Positions 8,175 through 18,545 are shown, counted from the stretch's first letter. The stretch is DNA of 64,000 bases from Pseudomonadota bacterium (GCA_029776255.1 JAKOTN010000091.1:1-64000); one strand, 5' to 3'. Notes: generated by a model from the letters alone, not told the origin. Made by a program: numbers and translations.

Positions 8175-9949
8175 GCAACCGTCCGCCGGTCGTCCTGACG
8201 TTATATCTGTCGGTTTTCCTTGTCGCGCTGGCCGTCGCGCCGCTGATCCTGCCGGAGTTTTACATCACCCTGCTCAACTACATCGGTTTGTACGCGATCG
8301 TCGCCCTCGGTCTGGTGATGCTTACCGGTGTCGGCGGCCTGACCTCGTTCGGGCAAGCGGCTTTCGTCGGTCTCGGCGCCTATGCCTCGGCGTATCTGAC
8401 GACGGTGCACGGGATTTCGCCCTGGCTGACGCTGCCGGCCGGCCTGCTGATCACGGCCCTGGTGGCGGTGACGCTTGGTCTGGTGACGCTGCGCCTGTCC
8501 GGCCATTTCCTGCCGCTGGGCACCATCGCCTGGGGGATGAGTTTTTACTACCTGTTCGGCAATCTGGAAGCGCTCGGCGGTCACACCGGCATTGCCGGCA
8601 TTCCATCGTTGCAATTGTTCGATCTGGAACTTAAATCGGGGCGTGAATATTTTTATCTGATCTGGGTGGTGCTGCTGGCGGCGGTTTTCGCGACGCGTAA
8701 TTTGCTGGATTCGCGCGAGGGCCGCGCGGTGCGCGCGCTCAAGGGCGGCTCGGTGATGGCGGAGGCGATGGGCGTGAATACGCCGCGCGCGAAAATCGTC
8801 GCGTTCACCATCGCCGCGCTATTCGCCAGCACCTCCGGCTGGCTGTATGCGCACCTGCAGCGCTTCGTCAATCCGACGCCATTTTCATTGGCGCAAGGCA
8901 TCGAATACCTGTTCATGGCCGTCGTCGGCGGCGTGTCGCATGTCTGGGGGGCCATTCTCGGCGCTGGCTTGATCACCATCCTCAAGCAGTGGTTGCAAGA
9001 CTGGTTGCCGCGGCTGCTCGGGCAGAGCGGCAACTTCGAGATGATCGTTTTCGGACTATTGATGATTTTCGTGTTGCATCGCGCCCGCGATGGCGTCTGG
9101 CCGATGATCCAGCGTTTCTTGCCGCGCCGGACGGTGCGGGCGCCGACCGGCGGCGCCGCCAGTCTGCCGCGTCGGCCGCTGCCGGTCGCCGGTTCGGTCG
9201 TGCTGGAGGTGCAAAATGCCAGCAAGCGCTTTGGCGGTCTGGTTGCCAACGACAAGGTCAGTTTCGATGTCAAGGCGGGCGAGGTGATGGCCTTGATCGG
9301 GCCGAACGGCGCCGGGAAGAGCACCATGTTCAACGGCATCTCGGGTGTCGATCCGCTCAGCGCCGGCGCCGTCGTCTTTCGCGGTGCCAATGTCGAATCC
9401 CTGTCGGCGCGGGAAATCGCCCGGCGCGGCATGAGCCGGACCTTCCAGCATGTGCGCCTGTTGCCGGCGATGACGGTCATCGAAAACGTTGCCATCGGCG
9501 CGCACTTGCGAGGCCACAAGGGTGTCATCGCCGCCGCCTGTCGCGCCGACCGCGCCGAAGAGGCGCGTCTGCTGCACGAAGCGGCGCGGCAGATCGAGCG
9601 CTGCGGTCTCGGCGAACAGATGTACGAAGCGGCGGGCAGCCTGCCGCTCGGCAAGCAGCGGATCGTTGAAATCGCGCGCGCATTGGCGGCCGACCCCTGT
9701 CTGCTGCTGCTCGACGAGCCGGCGGCCGGTTTGCGCTACCTTGAGAAACAGTCGCTTGGCGAACTTCTGCGGCGCTTGCGCGCCGAAGGCATGGCCATTT
9801 TGCTGGTCGAGCACGATATGGATTTCGTGATGGGTCTGGCTGATCGGGTGGTGGTGATGGAGTTCGGTCACAAGCTGGCCGCCGGTTTGCCGGAGGAAAT
9901 ACAGCGCAATCCGGCGGTCGTCGAGGCGTATCTGGGAGGGGTCGAATGA
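8171..9949 (+). CDS. Fused LivM permease - LivG ATPase
   Basis: 592-residue fusion of two subunits that are usually separate. Residues 1 to about 310 form a LivM-type permease ([41 protein letters not shown], split here as one region). A linker of about 30 residues, rich in Arg, Pro and Ala, follows. A LivG ATPase runs from about 340 to the end. Walker [10 protein letters not shown] lies near residues 376-384, the signature region reads [15 protein letters not shown] near 490, Walker B is LLLLDEP and the H-loop is VEHD. The signature departs from the usual LSYGQQR. Start ATG 8171 overlaps the livH stop, and the stop overlaps livF as ATGA. The nucleotide sequence runs through the junction without a frameshift. 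Confidence 0.9.
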   Translation: MSNRPPVVLTLYLSVFLVALAVAPLILPEFYITLLNYIGLYAIVALGLVMLTGVGGLTSFGQAAFVGLGAYASAYLTTVHGISPWLTLPAGLLITALVAVTLGLVTLRLSGHFLPLGTIAWGMSFYYLFGNLEALGGHTGIAGIPSLQLFDLELKSGREYFYLIWVVLLAAVFATRNLLDSREGRAVRALKGGSVMAEAMGVNTPRAKIVAFTIAALFASTSGWLYAHLQRFVNPTPFSLAQGIEYLFMAVVGGVSHVWGAILGAGLITILKQWLQDWLPRLLGQSGNFEMIVFGLLMIFVLHRARDGVWPMIQRFLPRRTVRAPTGGAASLPRRPLPVAGSVVLEVQNASKRFGGLVANDKVSFDVKAGEVMALIGPNGAGKSTMFNGISGVDPLSAGAVVFRGANVESLSAREIARRGMSRTFQHVRLLPAMTVIENVAIGAHLRGHKGVIAAACRADRAEEARLLHEAARQIERCGLGEQMYEAAGSLPLGKQRIVEIARALAADPCLLLLDEPAAGLRYLEKQSLGELLRRLRAEGMAILLVEHDMDFVMGLADRVVVMEFGHKLAAGLPEEIQRNPAVVEAYLGGVE

Positions 9950-10704
9950 ACGCGGCGATTGACCCGGCCGAGCCGGAAATCGTTCTCGACGCGGCGGGCT
10001 TGTCGGTCGCTTACGGCAAGGTCACCGCGCTGCGTGATGTGTCGCTGAAGGTGCGCAAGGGCGAGATCGTCACAGTCATCGGCCCAAACGGTGCCGGCAA
10101 GACGACGCTGCTCTCGGCGTTGATCGGCTTGTTGCCGGTGCGCGGTGAACTGGTCTATCTGGGCGAGCGCCAAGGTCCGGGTCGTTCGGTGGAAAAACTG
10201 GTCCGACAAGGGATGACCCTGGTGCCGGAGAAGCGCGAACTCTTTGCCGAAATGAGCGTCGAGGACAACCTGCTGATGGGGGCGTTCGACCGTTATCGCG
10301 CGGGCCATCGCGACGAACTGGAAACCATGGACCAAGTCTTCGACATCTTTCCGCGTCTGCGCGAGCGTCGCCAGCAGATGGCCGGAACGCTGTCCGGTGG
10401 CGAACGCCAGATGCTGGCCATGGGCCGCGCGTTGATGGCCAAGCCGAAGCTGCTGTTGCTCGACGAGCCCAGTCTGGGACTCGCGCCGTTGATCATCAAG
10501 GAGATCTTTCGCACGGTGGCGCGACTCAGGAAAACCGGCGTGGCGATTTTGCTGGTCGAACAGAACGCGCGCGCCGCGTTGCAAGTGGCCGACTACGGCT
10601 ACGTCCTGGAAACCGGCGACTTGTCGCTGGCCGGGCCGAGTCGCGATCTGGCGAACGATCCGCGGGTCATCGAGAGCTATCTGGGCCTTGGCGGTCGTGG
10701 CTAA
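9946..10704 (+). CDS. livF: LivF-type ABC ATPase
   Basis: 252-residue ATPase, partner of the LivG half in the importer. Walker A is GPNGAGKTTLL, the signature is LSGGERQMLAMGRALM, Walker B is LLLLDEPSLGLAPL and the switch is LVEQNA. The central PEKRELFAEMSVEDNLLMGA segment is typical of LivF. ATG 9946 overlaps the stop of the LivM-LivG fusion. The 3' end overlaps by 4 bases with the convergent response-regulator gene, so no room is left for a terminator between them. Confidence 0.93.
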   Translation: MNAAIDPAEPEIVLDAAGLSVAYGKVTALRDVSLKVRKGEIVTVIGPNGAGKTTLLSALIGLLPVRGELVYLGERQGPGRSVEKLVRQGMTLVPEKRELFAEMSVEDNLLMGAFDRYRAGHRDELETMDQVFDIFPRLRERRQQMAGTLSGGERQMLAMGRALMAKPKLLLLDEPSLGLAPLIIKEIFRTVARLRKTGVAILLVEQNARAALQVADYGYVLETGDLSLAGPSRDLANDPRVIESYLGLGGRG

Positions 10705-12440
10705 CCGTCGTGCGGTTCCACCCGCGGCGGGCCTTCGATAGCGCGCCTGGCGCCGAAGGGAACGATCGGGATGCCGTACTTTCGCGCCACGCGCTGATAG
10801 GATTCGCGCGCGGAAATCACCTTGGGATTGCGCATGTCCTTGGTCTGCGCGGTTTGCAGGTAATGCAGGCCGCGTTTGGCGAGATCGTGGTCCCAGCCGT
10901 TGAGATCCAGCAGCGTGAAAATCGCTTTTGTGGCGTTGACCAGAAACTGCATGTTGGGGACACGGTCCGCCGCTTCCGTCAGCAGCTTTACCGACGCGGC
11001 GACATCGCCCTTGCGCGCCGCGAGCACGCCGCGATTATTGAGTTCGACGATTTCCTTGCCCACCTCGGCCAGCAGCGCGTGACCGTCCTCGGCCTTGCCG
11101 GTCTTGGCGTAAATGCGCTGGACGTGCGCGATCACCGCGCGGTCCTCGTGGTTCTCGGCGGCGACCTGACGAACGATGTCGCGCGCGGCCGTCTCGTCGC
11201 CGGTGGCCAGGCACGCGTGCGCAAGATCCAGCGTCAGCTTTTGCGACAGCACGGCGTGAGAGCGTCCGACTTTTCTCAGCGAATCGTGTAATTCCAGGGC
11301 TTTTTCCACGGCCCGTTTGGCGATCGTCGCCTCGCCCTCCATGTTGGCGCACAGACTTTCCATCACCAGCGCGGCGACTTCGCCTTGTTTGCTGCCGCGC
11401 CAACTGCGCCGCAATTCCTCGGTGACCGCCCGGGCCGCCTTGGTTTGCCCGCGGTCAAGCATCACCCGCGACAGGTTGGTATAGTCGTTGATGTCCTTCA
11501 GCGATGAGCCGCGACGACGATCGAGCACCTTGCTGTAGGCTCTTTCGGCCGTCTTCAAGTCGTTGTTGCGTGCCGCGACATCGCCGACCATGCGCTGCCG
11601 GGCGGAATTGTTGGGCGAGATCAGAACGGCGCGCTGTAGAACCTCCTGCGCGTCGACAAGTTTGCCCATTTCCTCGTGTACATCGGCGAGAAAATCGTAG
11701 GCGGCCATGAATTCCGGAAAGTCTTCGATGATTGCCTGTCCGATGGCTTCCGCCTCGGGCAGTTGTTTCTGGCCGCGTCGCGAAATCGCCAGTCCCATGC
11801 GCGCCCACGGCAGGGGACGTTGCCCGAGAACCTGCTGGTAGACGGTCTGCGCTTCCTCGTGGCGCCCGAGCGCATTCAGGATGTCGCCCTTGAAACGCAG
11901 GGCGTCAAAAAGAAAGCCGTTGTTTTGGGCGATCAGGCGTTCGCAGAGAATCAGTGCCTCGGCATAGGCGCCATTGTCGAGGCTTTCGAACAGCGGGGTG
12001 AAAAAGCGTTTTTTGTTCAGGGCGCGAAGCAAGCGGCCTTGCAATTCGTCGACGGTGAACGGTTTGATCAGATAATCGTCAACCGACAATTCGGCGATCG
12101 AGACGACGTTGTGATATTCGCGCTCGCTGGTGATCACGATGAATACCGTGCTCAGCGAAACCAGATGCTGGTGCCGGAGTTCTTCGAGCAGTTGCTGGCT
12201 GTCCCGCCCGTCTTCGAGAATGTAGTCGGCGAGAATGATGTCGAAGTCAATGGCCTTGACCTGCCGCAGAACGTCCGCCGAACTGCTGGCGCTGCGCACC
12301 GAATTGATACCCATCGCCGACAACATCAGGCGCAACGAGCTGCGCGCATTGGGGTAACGGTCAATCAGCAGCGCTTGCTTATTGGCCAGTTCCTTGCCCA
12401 GCTTGTGGAGTAGTTCTGCGGTCGACTCGGGTCTTGCCAT
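10701..12440 (-). CDS. Response regulator with C-terminal TPR repeats
   Basis: 579-residue cytoplasmic protein. Residues 20-140 are a CheY-like receiver with LLIDRYPNARSS at the acidic pocket, the phosphoacceptor D72 in IILADYILEDG, the conserved Thr/Ser in VIVITSE and Lys in DDYLIKPF. The acidic pocket has only one Asp where two are usual. From about residue 150 on there are TPR repeats (YAEALILCERLIAQNNGFLFDALRFKGDILNALGRHEEA, shown as one repeat region). No DNA-binding or enzymatic output domain is seen, so output is probably protein-protein. Relatives sit near chemotaxis or pilus genes, but no histidine kinase is encoded nearby. The ATG at 12440 follows AAGG. Confidence 0.85.
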   Translation of the reverse strand: MARPESTAELLHKLGKELANKQALLIDRYPNARSSLRLMLSAMGINSVRSASSSADVLRQVKAIDFDIILADYILEDGRDSQQLLEELRHQHLVSLSTVFIVITSEREYHNVVSIAELSVDDYLIKPFTVDELQGRLLRALNKKRFFTPLFESLDNGAYAEALILCERLIAQNNGFLFDALRFKGDILNALGRHEEAQTVYQQVLGQRPLPWARMGLAISRRGQKQLPEAEAIGQAIIEDFPEFMAAYDFLADVHEEMGKLVDAQEVLQRAVLISPNNSARQRMVGDVAARNNDLKTAERAYSKVLDRRRGSSLKDINDYTNLSRVMLDRGQTKAARAVTEELRRSWRGSKQGEVAALVMESLCANMEGEATIAKRAVEKALELHDSLRKVGRSHAVLSQKLTLDLAHACLATGDETAARDIVRQVAAENHEDRAVIAHVQRIYAKTGKAEDGHALLAEVGKEIVELNNRGVLAARKGDVAASVKLLTEAADRVPNMQFLVNATKAIFTLLDLNGWDHDLAKRGLHYLQTAQTKDMRNPKVISARESYQRVARKYGIPIVPFGARRAIEGPPRVEPHDG

Positions 12441-12506
12441 GGAATTAACCTTACTCGACCGCAACGTGCCGATCAAGCCATGCCGGCGGTCAGCCGACGC
12501 CCGACT

Positions 12507-12544
12507 GTTCTGGCGCCTCCTCCCGTGTCAGGCGCCGGCGGAAC
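12507..12544 (-). terminator. Hairpin downstream of ahpF
   Basis: Perfect 7-bp stem GGCGCCT (12512-12518) / AGGCGCC (12530-12536), extended by flanking GTTC/GAAC. It lies 19 bases beyond the ahpF stop. There is no T-run, so it may be a transcript-stabilising structure or a Rho-dependent end. Confidence 0.4.
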
Positions 12545-12562
12545 AGGTCGCGGGCGGTTCGG

Positions 12563-14122
12563 TCAGGACGCCGATTGGCGAATCAGATAATCGAAGGCAC
12601 TCAGCGACGCTTTCGCGCCTTCGCCCATGGCGATGACGATTTGTTTGTACGGCACGGTGGTGACGTCGCCGGCGGCGAAAACCCCGGCAATCGAGGTTTC
12701 ACCGCGCGCGTTGACCTCGATTTCACCGCGTGGCGACAGGGCGACTGTGCCTTTCAGCCACTCGCTGTTCGGCAACAGGCCGATCTGGACGAAAATTCCC
12801 TCAAGATCGATCCGGTGGTTCTGACCGCTGTCGCGATCGATATACCTTAGACCGTCGACCTTTTCGCCGTCGCCGCTGACTTCGGTGGTCAGCGCGCCGA
12901 CAATGACCGTGACGTTAGGCAGGCTGAACAGTTTTTTCTGTAGCACCGCGTCGGCGCGCAGCGTGGCGTCGAATTCGAGCAGCGTGACCTGCGCGACGAT
13001 GCCGGCCAGATCGATTGCCGCTTCGACGCCCGAGTTGCCGCCACCGATCACCGCCACGCGCTTGCCCTTGAACAACGGGCCGTCGCAGTGCGGGCAGTAG
13101 GCGACGCCACGGCCACGGTAGTCTTTTTCTCCCGGAACGTTCATTTCCCGCCAGCGCGCGCCGGTAGCCAGAATCACCGTCTTGCCACGCAGTGTCGCGC
13201 CACTGGCCAGCCGTATTTCGGTCAGGCCACGGTCCTGGTCTGGCAGCAGCGCGGTGGCGGTCTGCAGATTGATGATATCCACATCGTAATCCTTGACGTG
13301 CTCCTCCAGTCCAGCGGCCAGCCTGGGGCCGTCGGTGGCCTTTACCGAGATGAAATTCTCGATGGCCAGGGTGTCGAGCACCTGTCCGCCGAAACGCTCG
13401 CCGACGATGGCGGTGCGAATGCCCTTGCGTGCCGCGTAGATCGCGGCGGCGGCGCCGGCCGGACCGCCGCCGACGACCAGAACATCGAAAGGCGCGCGTG
13501 CCGAAATCTTCTCTGTCTCGCGCTGCGCGGCGTCGCGATCGATCTTGCCGACGATTTCCTCCAGCAGCATCCGGCCCTGCCCGAAGTGCTCGCCGTTCAG
13601 AAAAATCGTCGGCACGCCCATGATCTGGCGGGCATTGATCTCGTCCTGGAACAAGGCGCCGTCGATCATCTGGTGGCTGATGCCGGGGTTTTGCACCGAC
13701 AGCAGGTTGAGGGCCTGCACCACCTCCGGGCAATTGTGGCACGACAGGGAAATGAAGGTTTCGAAATGGAAGCGGCCGGTGATGCCGCGAATGGTCTCGA
13801 TCACGCCGGCGTCGACTTTCGGCGGATGGCCGCCGGTTTGCAGCAGGGCGAGGATCAGCGACGTGAACTCGTGCCCCATGGGAATGCCCGCGAAACTGAT
13901 TCGTGCCTCCTCGCCAGGGCGACCGACCGTGAACGACGGCTTGCGCGCCGCGTTACCGTCGGTTCTGACGCTGACTTTTTCGGAGAGAGCGCCGATGTCG
14001 TCAAGCAAGTCCGCCATTTGACGAGAGGCGTCGCCGCCGTCGAGCGAGGCAATCAGTTCGATGGGGTGCTGTATTTTTTCGAGATAAGCCTGAATCTGGG
14101 CTTTGACATTGGCGTCCAACAT
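12563..14122 (-). CDS. ahpF: Alkyl hydroperoxide reductase subunit F
   Basis: 519-residue flavoprotein disulfide reductase that passes electrons from NADH to AhpC. The N-terminal double-thioredoxin domain carries C128-H-N-C131. The FAD domain starts at [16 protein letters not shown] near residue 212, and the redox pair C343-P-H-C346 lies in [11 protein letters not shown]. The NADH-binding motif [17 protein letters not shown] follows, and the C-terminal FAD motif is [15 protein letters not shown]. Length and cysteine spacing match E. coli AhpF. It lies 120 bases after ahpC on the same strand, behind a strong hairpin that could lower its expression relative to ahpC. Confidence 0.96.
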   Translation of the reverse strand: MLDANVKAQIQAYLEKIQHPIELIASLDGGDASRQMADLLDDIGALSEKVSVRTDGNAARKPSFTVGRPGEEARISFAGIPMGHEFTSLILALLQTGGHPPKVDAGVIETIRGITGRFHFETFISLSCHNCPEVVQALNLLSVQNPGISHQMIDGALFQDEINARQIMGVPTIFLNGEHFGQGRMLLEEIVGKIDRDAAQRETEKISARAPFDVLVVGGGPAGAAAAIYAARKGIRTAIVGERFGGQVLDTLAIENFISVKATDGPRLAAGLEEHVKDYDVDIINLQTATALLPDQDRGLTEIRLASGATLRGKTVILATGARWREMNVPGEKDYRGRGVAYCPHCDGPLFKGKRVAVIGGGNSGVEAAIDLAGIVAQVTLLEFDATLRADAVLQKKLFSLPNVTVIVGALTTEVSGDGEKVDGLRYIDRDSGQNHRIDLEGIFVQIGLLPNSEWLKGTVALSPRGEIEVNARGETSIAGVFAAGDVTTVPYKQIVIAMGEGAKASLSAFDYLIRQSAS

Positions 14123-14150
14123 GACCGTTCTCCCTTGACGAGTACCATGG

Positions 14151-14185
14151 AAAAGGGGCCGCGATGTGTTGCTGGCGACCCCTTT
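14151..14185 (-). terminator. Intercistronic attenuator hairpin between ahpC and ahpF
   Basis: Read on the minus strand, AAAGGGGTCGC pairs fully with GCGGCCCCTTT (one T-G wobble) around a 12-base loop, followed by a short T-run. This is an 11-bp stem 29 bases before the ahpF start. It probably ends part of the transcripts, so that more AhpC than AhpF is made. Confidence 0.6.
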
Positions 14186-14242
14186 GCGATGACACTTGGC
14201 GACATGCGGCGAGAAATCCTCGCCGCACGCCTGGCGTGAGGC

Positions 14243-14806
14243 TTAAATCTTGCCGACGAGGTCGAGCGACGGCGCGAGTGTGGCGTCGCCCGGTGTCCAT
14301 TTGGCGGGACAGACTTCGCCCGGATGGCTGGCGACGTATTGCGCGGCTTGCACCTTGCGCAGCAGTTCCTTGGCGTCGCGGCCGATGCCCAGGTCGTGGA
14401 TTTCGCAGACCTTGATCACGCCTTCAGGGTTGATGACGAAAGTGCCGCGCAACGCCAGGCCTTCTTCCTCGATCATCACCCCGAAATTGCGGGTCAGCGT
14501 GCCGGTCGGATCGCCGACCATCGGGTAATGAATTTTCTTGATGGTGTCCGAGGCATCGTGCCAGGCCTTGTGGGTGAAATGCGTGTCGGTCGACACGGCG
14601 TAGACTTCGACGCCGATCTTCTGGAAGGCGGCGTATTCATCGGCCAGATCGCCGAGTTCGGTCGGGCAAACGAAAGTGAAGTCGGCGGGATAGAAGACGA
14701 CCACCGACCATTTGCCTTTCAGATCGGCATCGGAAACAGGAACAAACGCGCCATTGTGAAACGCGGTGGCTTTGAACGGTTTGACTTCGGTATTGATCAG
14801 GGACAT
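14243..14806 (-). CDS. ahpC: Alkyl hydroperoxide reductase subunit C (2-Cys peroxiredoxin)
   Basis: 187-residue typical 2-Cys peroxiredoxin that reduces organic hydroperoxides and hydrogen peroxide. The peroxidatic C47 is in [12 protein letters not shown], and the resolving C166 is in [10 protein letters not shown]. Numbering and length match enterobacterial AhpC (C46/C165 without Met). ATG 14806 follows CAGGAGAACCCACG; a longer frame to 14896 is rejected because the family starts at [12 protein letters not shown] complete OxyR-type motif and promoter lie upstream. It is followed by ahpF, its reductase. Confidence 0.97.
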   Translation of the reverse strand: MSLINTEVKPFKATAFHNGAFVPVSDADLKGKWSVVVFYPADFTFVCPTELGDLADEYAAFQKIGVEVYAVSTDTHFTHKAWHDASDTIKKIHYPMVGDPTGTLTRNFGVMIEEEGLALRGTFVINPEGVIKVCEIHDLGIGRDAKELLRKVQAAQYVASHPGEVCPAKWTPGDATLAPSLDLVGKI

Positions 14807-14853
14807 CGTGGGTTCTCCTGGAGTGTGTTGAGTAACGGGAAGCGACGAGAGGA

Positions 14854-14883
14854 ATACTAAAAGAGCCGACAGAATTGTTCCAA
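14854..14883 (-). promoter_or_regulatory. Predicted ahpC promoter
   Basis: On the minus strand TTGGAA (14883-14878) and TAGTAT (14859-14854) are spaced by 18 bases. The -35 box abuts the OxyR motif, the arrangement used when OxyR contacts RNA polymerase directly. Confidence 0.6.
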
Positions 14884-14919
14884 TTGATTCTGGCAATTCA
14901 AGTCATAGTCAAACGCTAT
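14883..14919 (-). promoter_or_regulatory. OxyR-type operator upstream of ahpC
   Basis: On the plus strand the four tetranucleotides ATTG, CAAT, ATAG and CTAT are separated by exactly 7 bases each. The E. coli OxyR consensus is ATAG-N7-CTAT-N7-ATAG-N7-CTAT; the downstream half matches perfectly and the upstream half 6 of 8. The position next to the -35 box fits activation of ahpCF by peroxide. No oxyR gene lies in this window. Confidence 0.72.
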
Positions 14920-15168
14920 GCGCGGGCGGTTCTCCTCGGCCGGCGGGTTGCTTCCGCACGGTGGATTTTATCGGCTGTTGCGCGTGTCGTGGGTGCTACC
15001 GCCATCCGGAAAAGCGTGTTCGCCGTCATCGCCGCGCATTTTCCGCTCTCCTGGCTCCGCTTTGCGGGCACGGCGCTATCTCCCCTGAAACCTGTTATCT
15101 TTCAGCGAACTGGCGTAGAATCGCGCTCTTTTCCGTTTTTTGTTGCCGGGCGAAAATGCTGAATTTCC
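14920..15168. other. Intergenic region upstream of mnmG
   Basis: With the ahpC regulatory region this makes 362 bases without a gene. It is GC-rich with no credible ORF. A possible -10 box TAGAAT at 15116-15121 lies 48 bases before the mnmG start; I find no convincing -35 partner. Confidence 0.4.
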
Positions 15169-17094
15169 ATGCTGTTTCCTGATCGCTTCGATGTGATCGT
15201 CGTCGGCGGTGGCCATGCCGGCTGCGAGGCGGCGCTGGCCGCGGCTCGCATGGGTGCCAAGACGCTGCTCCTGACACACAACCTCGACACCTTGGGCGCG
15301 ATGAGTTGCAACCCATCGATTGGCGGCATCGGCAAGGGGCATCTGGTCAAGGAAGTCGACGCCCTGGGCGGCGCAATGGCGGTGGCTACCGACGAGGCCG
15401 GCATCCAGTTCCGGGTACTCAATTCGAGCAAGGGGCCGGCGGTGCGCGCGACGCGGGCGCAGGCCGACCGCGCGCTATACCGGCAGGCCATTCGCCATCG
15501 TCTTGAAAATCAGCCGAATCTGACCATTTTCGCCCAGCCTTGTGACGATCTGCTGCTCGAGGGCGATCAGGTCGGCGGCGTGGTGACACAGTTGGGCGTC
15601 ACTTTCGCCGCGCGCGCGGTGGTGCTGACCGCCGGCACGTTTCTCAACGGGTTGATTCATGTTGGCTTGGCGAATCACGTCGGCGGACGAATGGGCGATC
15701 CGCCATCGTTGTCGCTGGCGGCGCGTTTGCGCGAGATGCAAATGCCCGCCGGCCGTTTGAAAACCGGAACGCCGCCGCGCCTGGACGGAAAAACCATCGA
15801 TTTCTCGGCACTGGTCGAACAGCATTCCGACGATCCCTTGCCGGTTTTCTCGTTTCTCGGCGACAGGGCGCAACATCCGCGCCAACTGCCGTGCTGGATC
15901 ACCAGCACCAATACGCGCACACACGACATCATCCGCGCCAATCTGGATCGCTCGCCAATGTACACCGGCGTGATCGAGGGCGTGGGGCCGCGCTACTGCC
16001 CTTCGATCGAGGACAAAATCCACCGCTTCGCCGCCAAGGACAGCCACAACGTTTTCCTTGAGCCAGAAGGTCTGGGGACGCACGAAATTTACCCGAACGG
16101 TATTTCCACCAGCCTGCCGTTCGACGTGCAGCTGGCGATTGTCCGTTCGATGCGCGGCCTGGAAAAATGCCATGTCCTGCGGCCGGGCTACGCCATCGAA
16201 TACGATTATTTCGATCCGCGCGCGCTCAGCGCGTCGCTGGAAACCAAGGACATTCGCGGTCTGTTTTTCGCGGGACAGATCAATGGCACCACCGGTTACG
16301 AAGAGGCGGCGGCGCAAGGGCTGCTCGCCGGCGCCAACGCGGCGCTTCTGGCGCGGGAGCAGCCACCCTGGACGCCGCGCCGCGACCAAGCCTATCTCGG
16401 CGTGCTGGTCGACGACCTGATCACCCGTGGCGTTTCCGAGCCGTACCGGATGTTCACCAGCCGGGCGGAATACCGCCTGTCGTTGCGCGAGGATAACGCC
16501 GATCTGCGTTTGACCGAGATCGGCCGGCGGCTTGGCCTGGTCGACGAGCGGCGCTGGGCGGCATTCTGCGACAAGCAGGAAGCCATCGCCGTCGAACAGG
16601 AGCGCTTGAAGTCGACCTGGGTGCATCCAGAACGTCTCGCGGACGCCGAGGCGCTGCGTCTGTTCGGCCGCAAGCTTGAGCATGAATACACGCTGTACGA
16701 GTTGTTGCGGCGCCCCGACGTGCCTTATTCGGCGCTGATGACCTTGCGTCTTGGCGATTCGCCGGTCGATGGCGGCGTACGTGATGCGCCGGTAATCGAG
16801 CAGATCGACATTCAGGCCAAATATCAAGGCTATATCGAACGTCAGAGGGAGGAAGTCGCCAAGAATCTGGCTAACGAGGAAACCTGTTTTCCCAGCGATT
16901 TCGACTTCGGCGCGGTCGGCGGTCTGTCCCGGGAAGTGCAACAGAAACTGCTGCTACATCGCCCGCGGACCATCGGCCAGGCGTCGCGTATACAGGGGGT
17001 GACACCGGCGGCGATTTCCATACTGCTGGTGTCCCTGAAGCGGCATGGCGAGGATACGTCGGATCGGCGCCCGTCCGTCGGCGTCGCGCGATGA
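15169..17094 (+). CDS. mnmG: tRNA uridine-5-carboxymethylaminomethyl modification enzyme MnmG (GidA)
   Basis: 641-residue FAD protein that, with MnmE, modifies wobble U34 of several tRNAs. The dinucleotide-binding motif [21 protein letters not shown] is at residues 9-29 (given here at its key [10 protein letters not shown]), followed by [24 protein letters not shown]. The second conserved region is [20 protein letters not shown]. The C-terminal helical domain that binds MnmE is complete. Length is near the usual 630. It begins the conserved cluster mnmG-rsmG-parA-parB, and its stop overlaps rsmG by 4 bases. Confidence 0.97.
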   Translation: MLFPDRFDVIVVGGGHAGCEAALAAARMGAKTLLLTHNLDTLGAMSCNPSIGGIGKGHLVKEVDALGGAMAVATDEAGIQFRVLNSSKGPAVRATRAQADRALYRQAIRHRLENQPNLTIFAQPCDDLLLEGDQVGGVVTQLGVTFAARAVVLTAGTFLNGLIHVGLANHVGGRMGDPPSLSLAARLREMQMPAGRLKTGTPPRLDGKTIDFSALVEQHSDDPLPVFSFLGDRAQHPRQLPCWITSTNTRTHDIIRANLDRSPMYTGVIEGVGPRYCPSIEDKIHRFAAKDSHNVFLEPEGLGTHEIYPNGISTSLPFDVQLAIVRSMRGLEKCHVLRPGYAIEYDYFDPRALSASLETKDIRGLFFAGQINGTTGYEEAAAQGLLAGANAALLAREQPPWTPRRDQAYLGVLVDDLITRGVSEPYRMFTSRAEYRLSLREDNADLRLTEIGRRLGLVDERRWAAFCDKQEAIAVEQERLKSTWVHPERLADAEALRLFGRKLEHEYTLYELLRRPDVPYSALMTLRLGDSPVDGGVRDAPVIEQIDIQAKYQGYIERQREEVAKNLANEETCFPSDFDFGAVGGLSREVQQKLLLHRPRTIGQASRIQGVTPAAISILLVSLKRHGEDTSDRRPSVGVAR

Positions 17095-17720
17095 CGCCGG
17101 CGACGCAGCTCGCGGAAGGGCTACGGCTTCTTGAAATCGATCTTCCCGCGACGACGCAAACCCGGTTGCTCGATTATTTGGCCGTGCTCGAGAAATGGAA
17201 CCGTGTTTATCAACTGACGGCGCTGCGCGATACCACGCTGGCGGTCAGCCACCACCTGCTCGATTCCTTGGCGGTTCTGCCTTTCGTTCAGTCGCCGGAT
17301 CTGCTGGATGTCGGCAGCGGCGGCGGGATGCCGGGCATTCCGTTGGCGATTGCCTGTCCTGAATTACGCGTGCTCCTGCTCGACAGCAACTCGAAGAAGG
17401 CGGCGTTCTTACGTCAGGCGATCATCGAGTTGGGTTTGACGAATATTGCCGTACACTGCGGGCGGGTCGAAAAATTCCAGCCAACGGCACGATTCACGGC
17501 GATCATTGCCCGGGCGTTTTCCAGTCTGGCCGATTTGGTGACCTTGTCGCGCCATCTGCGGCACACGGAGGGGCGATGGCTGGCGATGAAAGGGGTATGG
17601 CCCGCGAACGAAATCGCCAATCTGCCAGCCGACGTCGCGGTCAGGGCGGCGCATGCCCTGCATGTACCCGGCGTCGACGGCGAGCGACATTTGCTGGTGA
17701 TCGGCAACAGCGAGACATAG
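17091..17720 (+). CDS. rsmG: 16S rRNA (guanine-N7) methyltransferase RsmG (GidB)
   Basis: 209-residue SAM methyltransferase acting on G527 of 16S rRNA. The SAM motif [17 protein letters not shown] and the following [14 protein letters not shown] are characteristic, as is the N-terminal [22 protein letters not shown] 17091 overlaps the mnmG stop (ATGA), so translation is coupled. Loss of this enzyme gives low-level streptomycin resistance in other bacteria. parA follows after 18 bases. Confidence 0.96.
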   Translation: MTPATQLAEGLRLLEIDLPATTQTRLLDYLAVLEKWNRVYQLTALRDTTLAVSHHLLDSLAVLPFVQSPDLLDVGSGGGMPGIPLAIACPELRVLLLDSNSKKAAFLRQAIIELGLTNIAVHCGRVEKFQPTARFTAIIARAFSSLADLVTLSRHLRHTEGRWLAMKGVWPANEIANLPADVAVRAAHALHVPGVDGERHLLVIGNSET

Positions 17721-17738
17721 CCCCGAGGGAGGCGCGAT

Positions 17739-18545
17739 TTGGCGAAAATACTTGCGGTAACAAACCAGAAGGGCGGCGTCGGAAAAACCACCACCGCCGT
17801 CAATCTCGCGGCCTGCCTTGCCGAAGCGGGACAGCGGGTGTTGTTGATCGATCTGGACCCGCAGGGCAACGCCACCACCGGTTGCGGCGTCGTCAAGCGC
17901 GAGGCCTTGCCGACCGTCTATCAAATCCTTATTGGGCGGTCGACGATCCCGGATACGGTGTTGCAGACCGATTTCGGCTTTCATCTATTGCCGGCCAACC
18001 GCGAGCTGGCCGGTGCCGAGGTCGACTTGATCAGCCTCGAGCAACGCGAATACCGCCTGCGCGATGCGCTCAAAGAAGTTCGCGCCGATTTTGATTTCAT
18101 TCTCATGGACTGTCCGCCGGCGCTGAACATGCTCACCGTCAATGGACTGGCCGCCGCCGATCGAGTGATGATTCCGATGCAGTGCGAGTACTACGCGTTG
18201 GAAGGTTTGACCGATCTGGTGGCGACGTTAAGAAAAGTGCGCGCCAATCTCAATCCGGCGCTCGAAATCGAGGGCCTTTTGCGCACCATGTTCGACCCGC
18301 GTTCCACCTTGACCCAACAAGTGTCGCGCGAACTGGAAGGACACTTTGGCGACAAGGTCTATAAGACCATCATTCCGCGCAATGTGCGGTTGGCGGAGGC
18401 GCCATCGTATGGCAAACCGGTGATTGCTTTCGATCGCGGCTCCAGGGGCGCTCAGGGCTACTTGCTGTTGGCGCAAGAACTGCTAGATCGACGGACGGAC
18501 AACAAGGCGGCGGGGGTAGCAGCCGTCGCGGGGGTGGCACAATGA
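17739..18545 (+). CDS. parA: Chromosome-partitioning ATPase ParA (Soj)
   Basis: 268-residue deviant Walker ATPase. The motif KGGVGKTTTAVNLAA is at residues 11-25, the Walker A' is LLIDLDPQGNATTG and the third motif is FILMDCPPALNML. It works with ParB to move the origin region after replication. The start is TTG 17739, preceded by GAGGGAGGCG at good distance, and gives the normal N terminus AKILAVTNQKGG. The stop overlaps parB as ATGA. No convincing parS site was seen in the window. Confidence 0.95.
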   Translation: MAKILAVTNQKGGVGKTTTAVNLAACLAEAGQRVLLIDLDPQGNATTGCGVVKREALPTVYQILIGRSTIPDTVLQTDFGFHLLPANRELAGAEVDLISLEQREYRLRDALKEVRADFDFILMDCPPALNMLTVNGLAAADRVMIPMQCEYYALEGLTDLVATLRKVRANLNPALEIEGLLRTMFDPRSTLTQQVSRELEGHFGDKVYKTIIPRNVRLAEAPSYGKPVIAFDRGSRGAQGYLLLAQELLDRRTDNKAAGVAAVAGVAQ

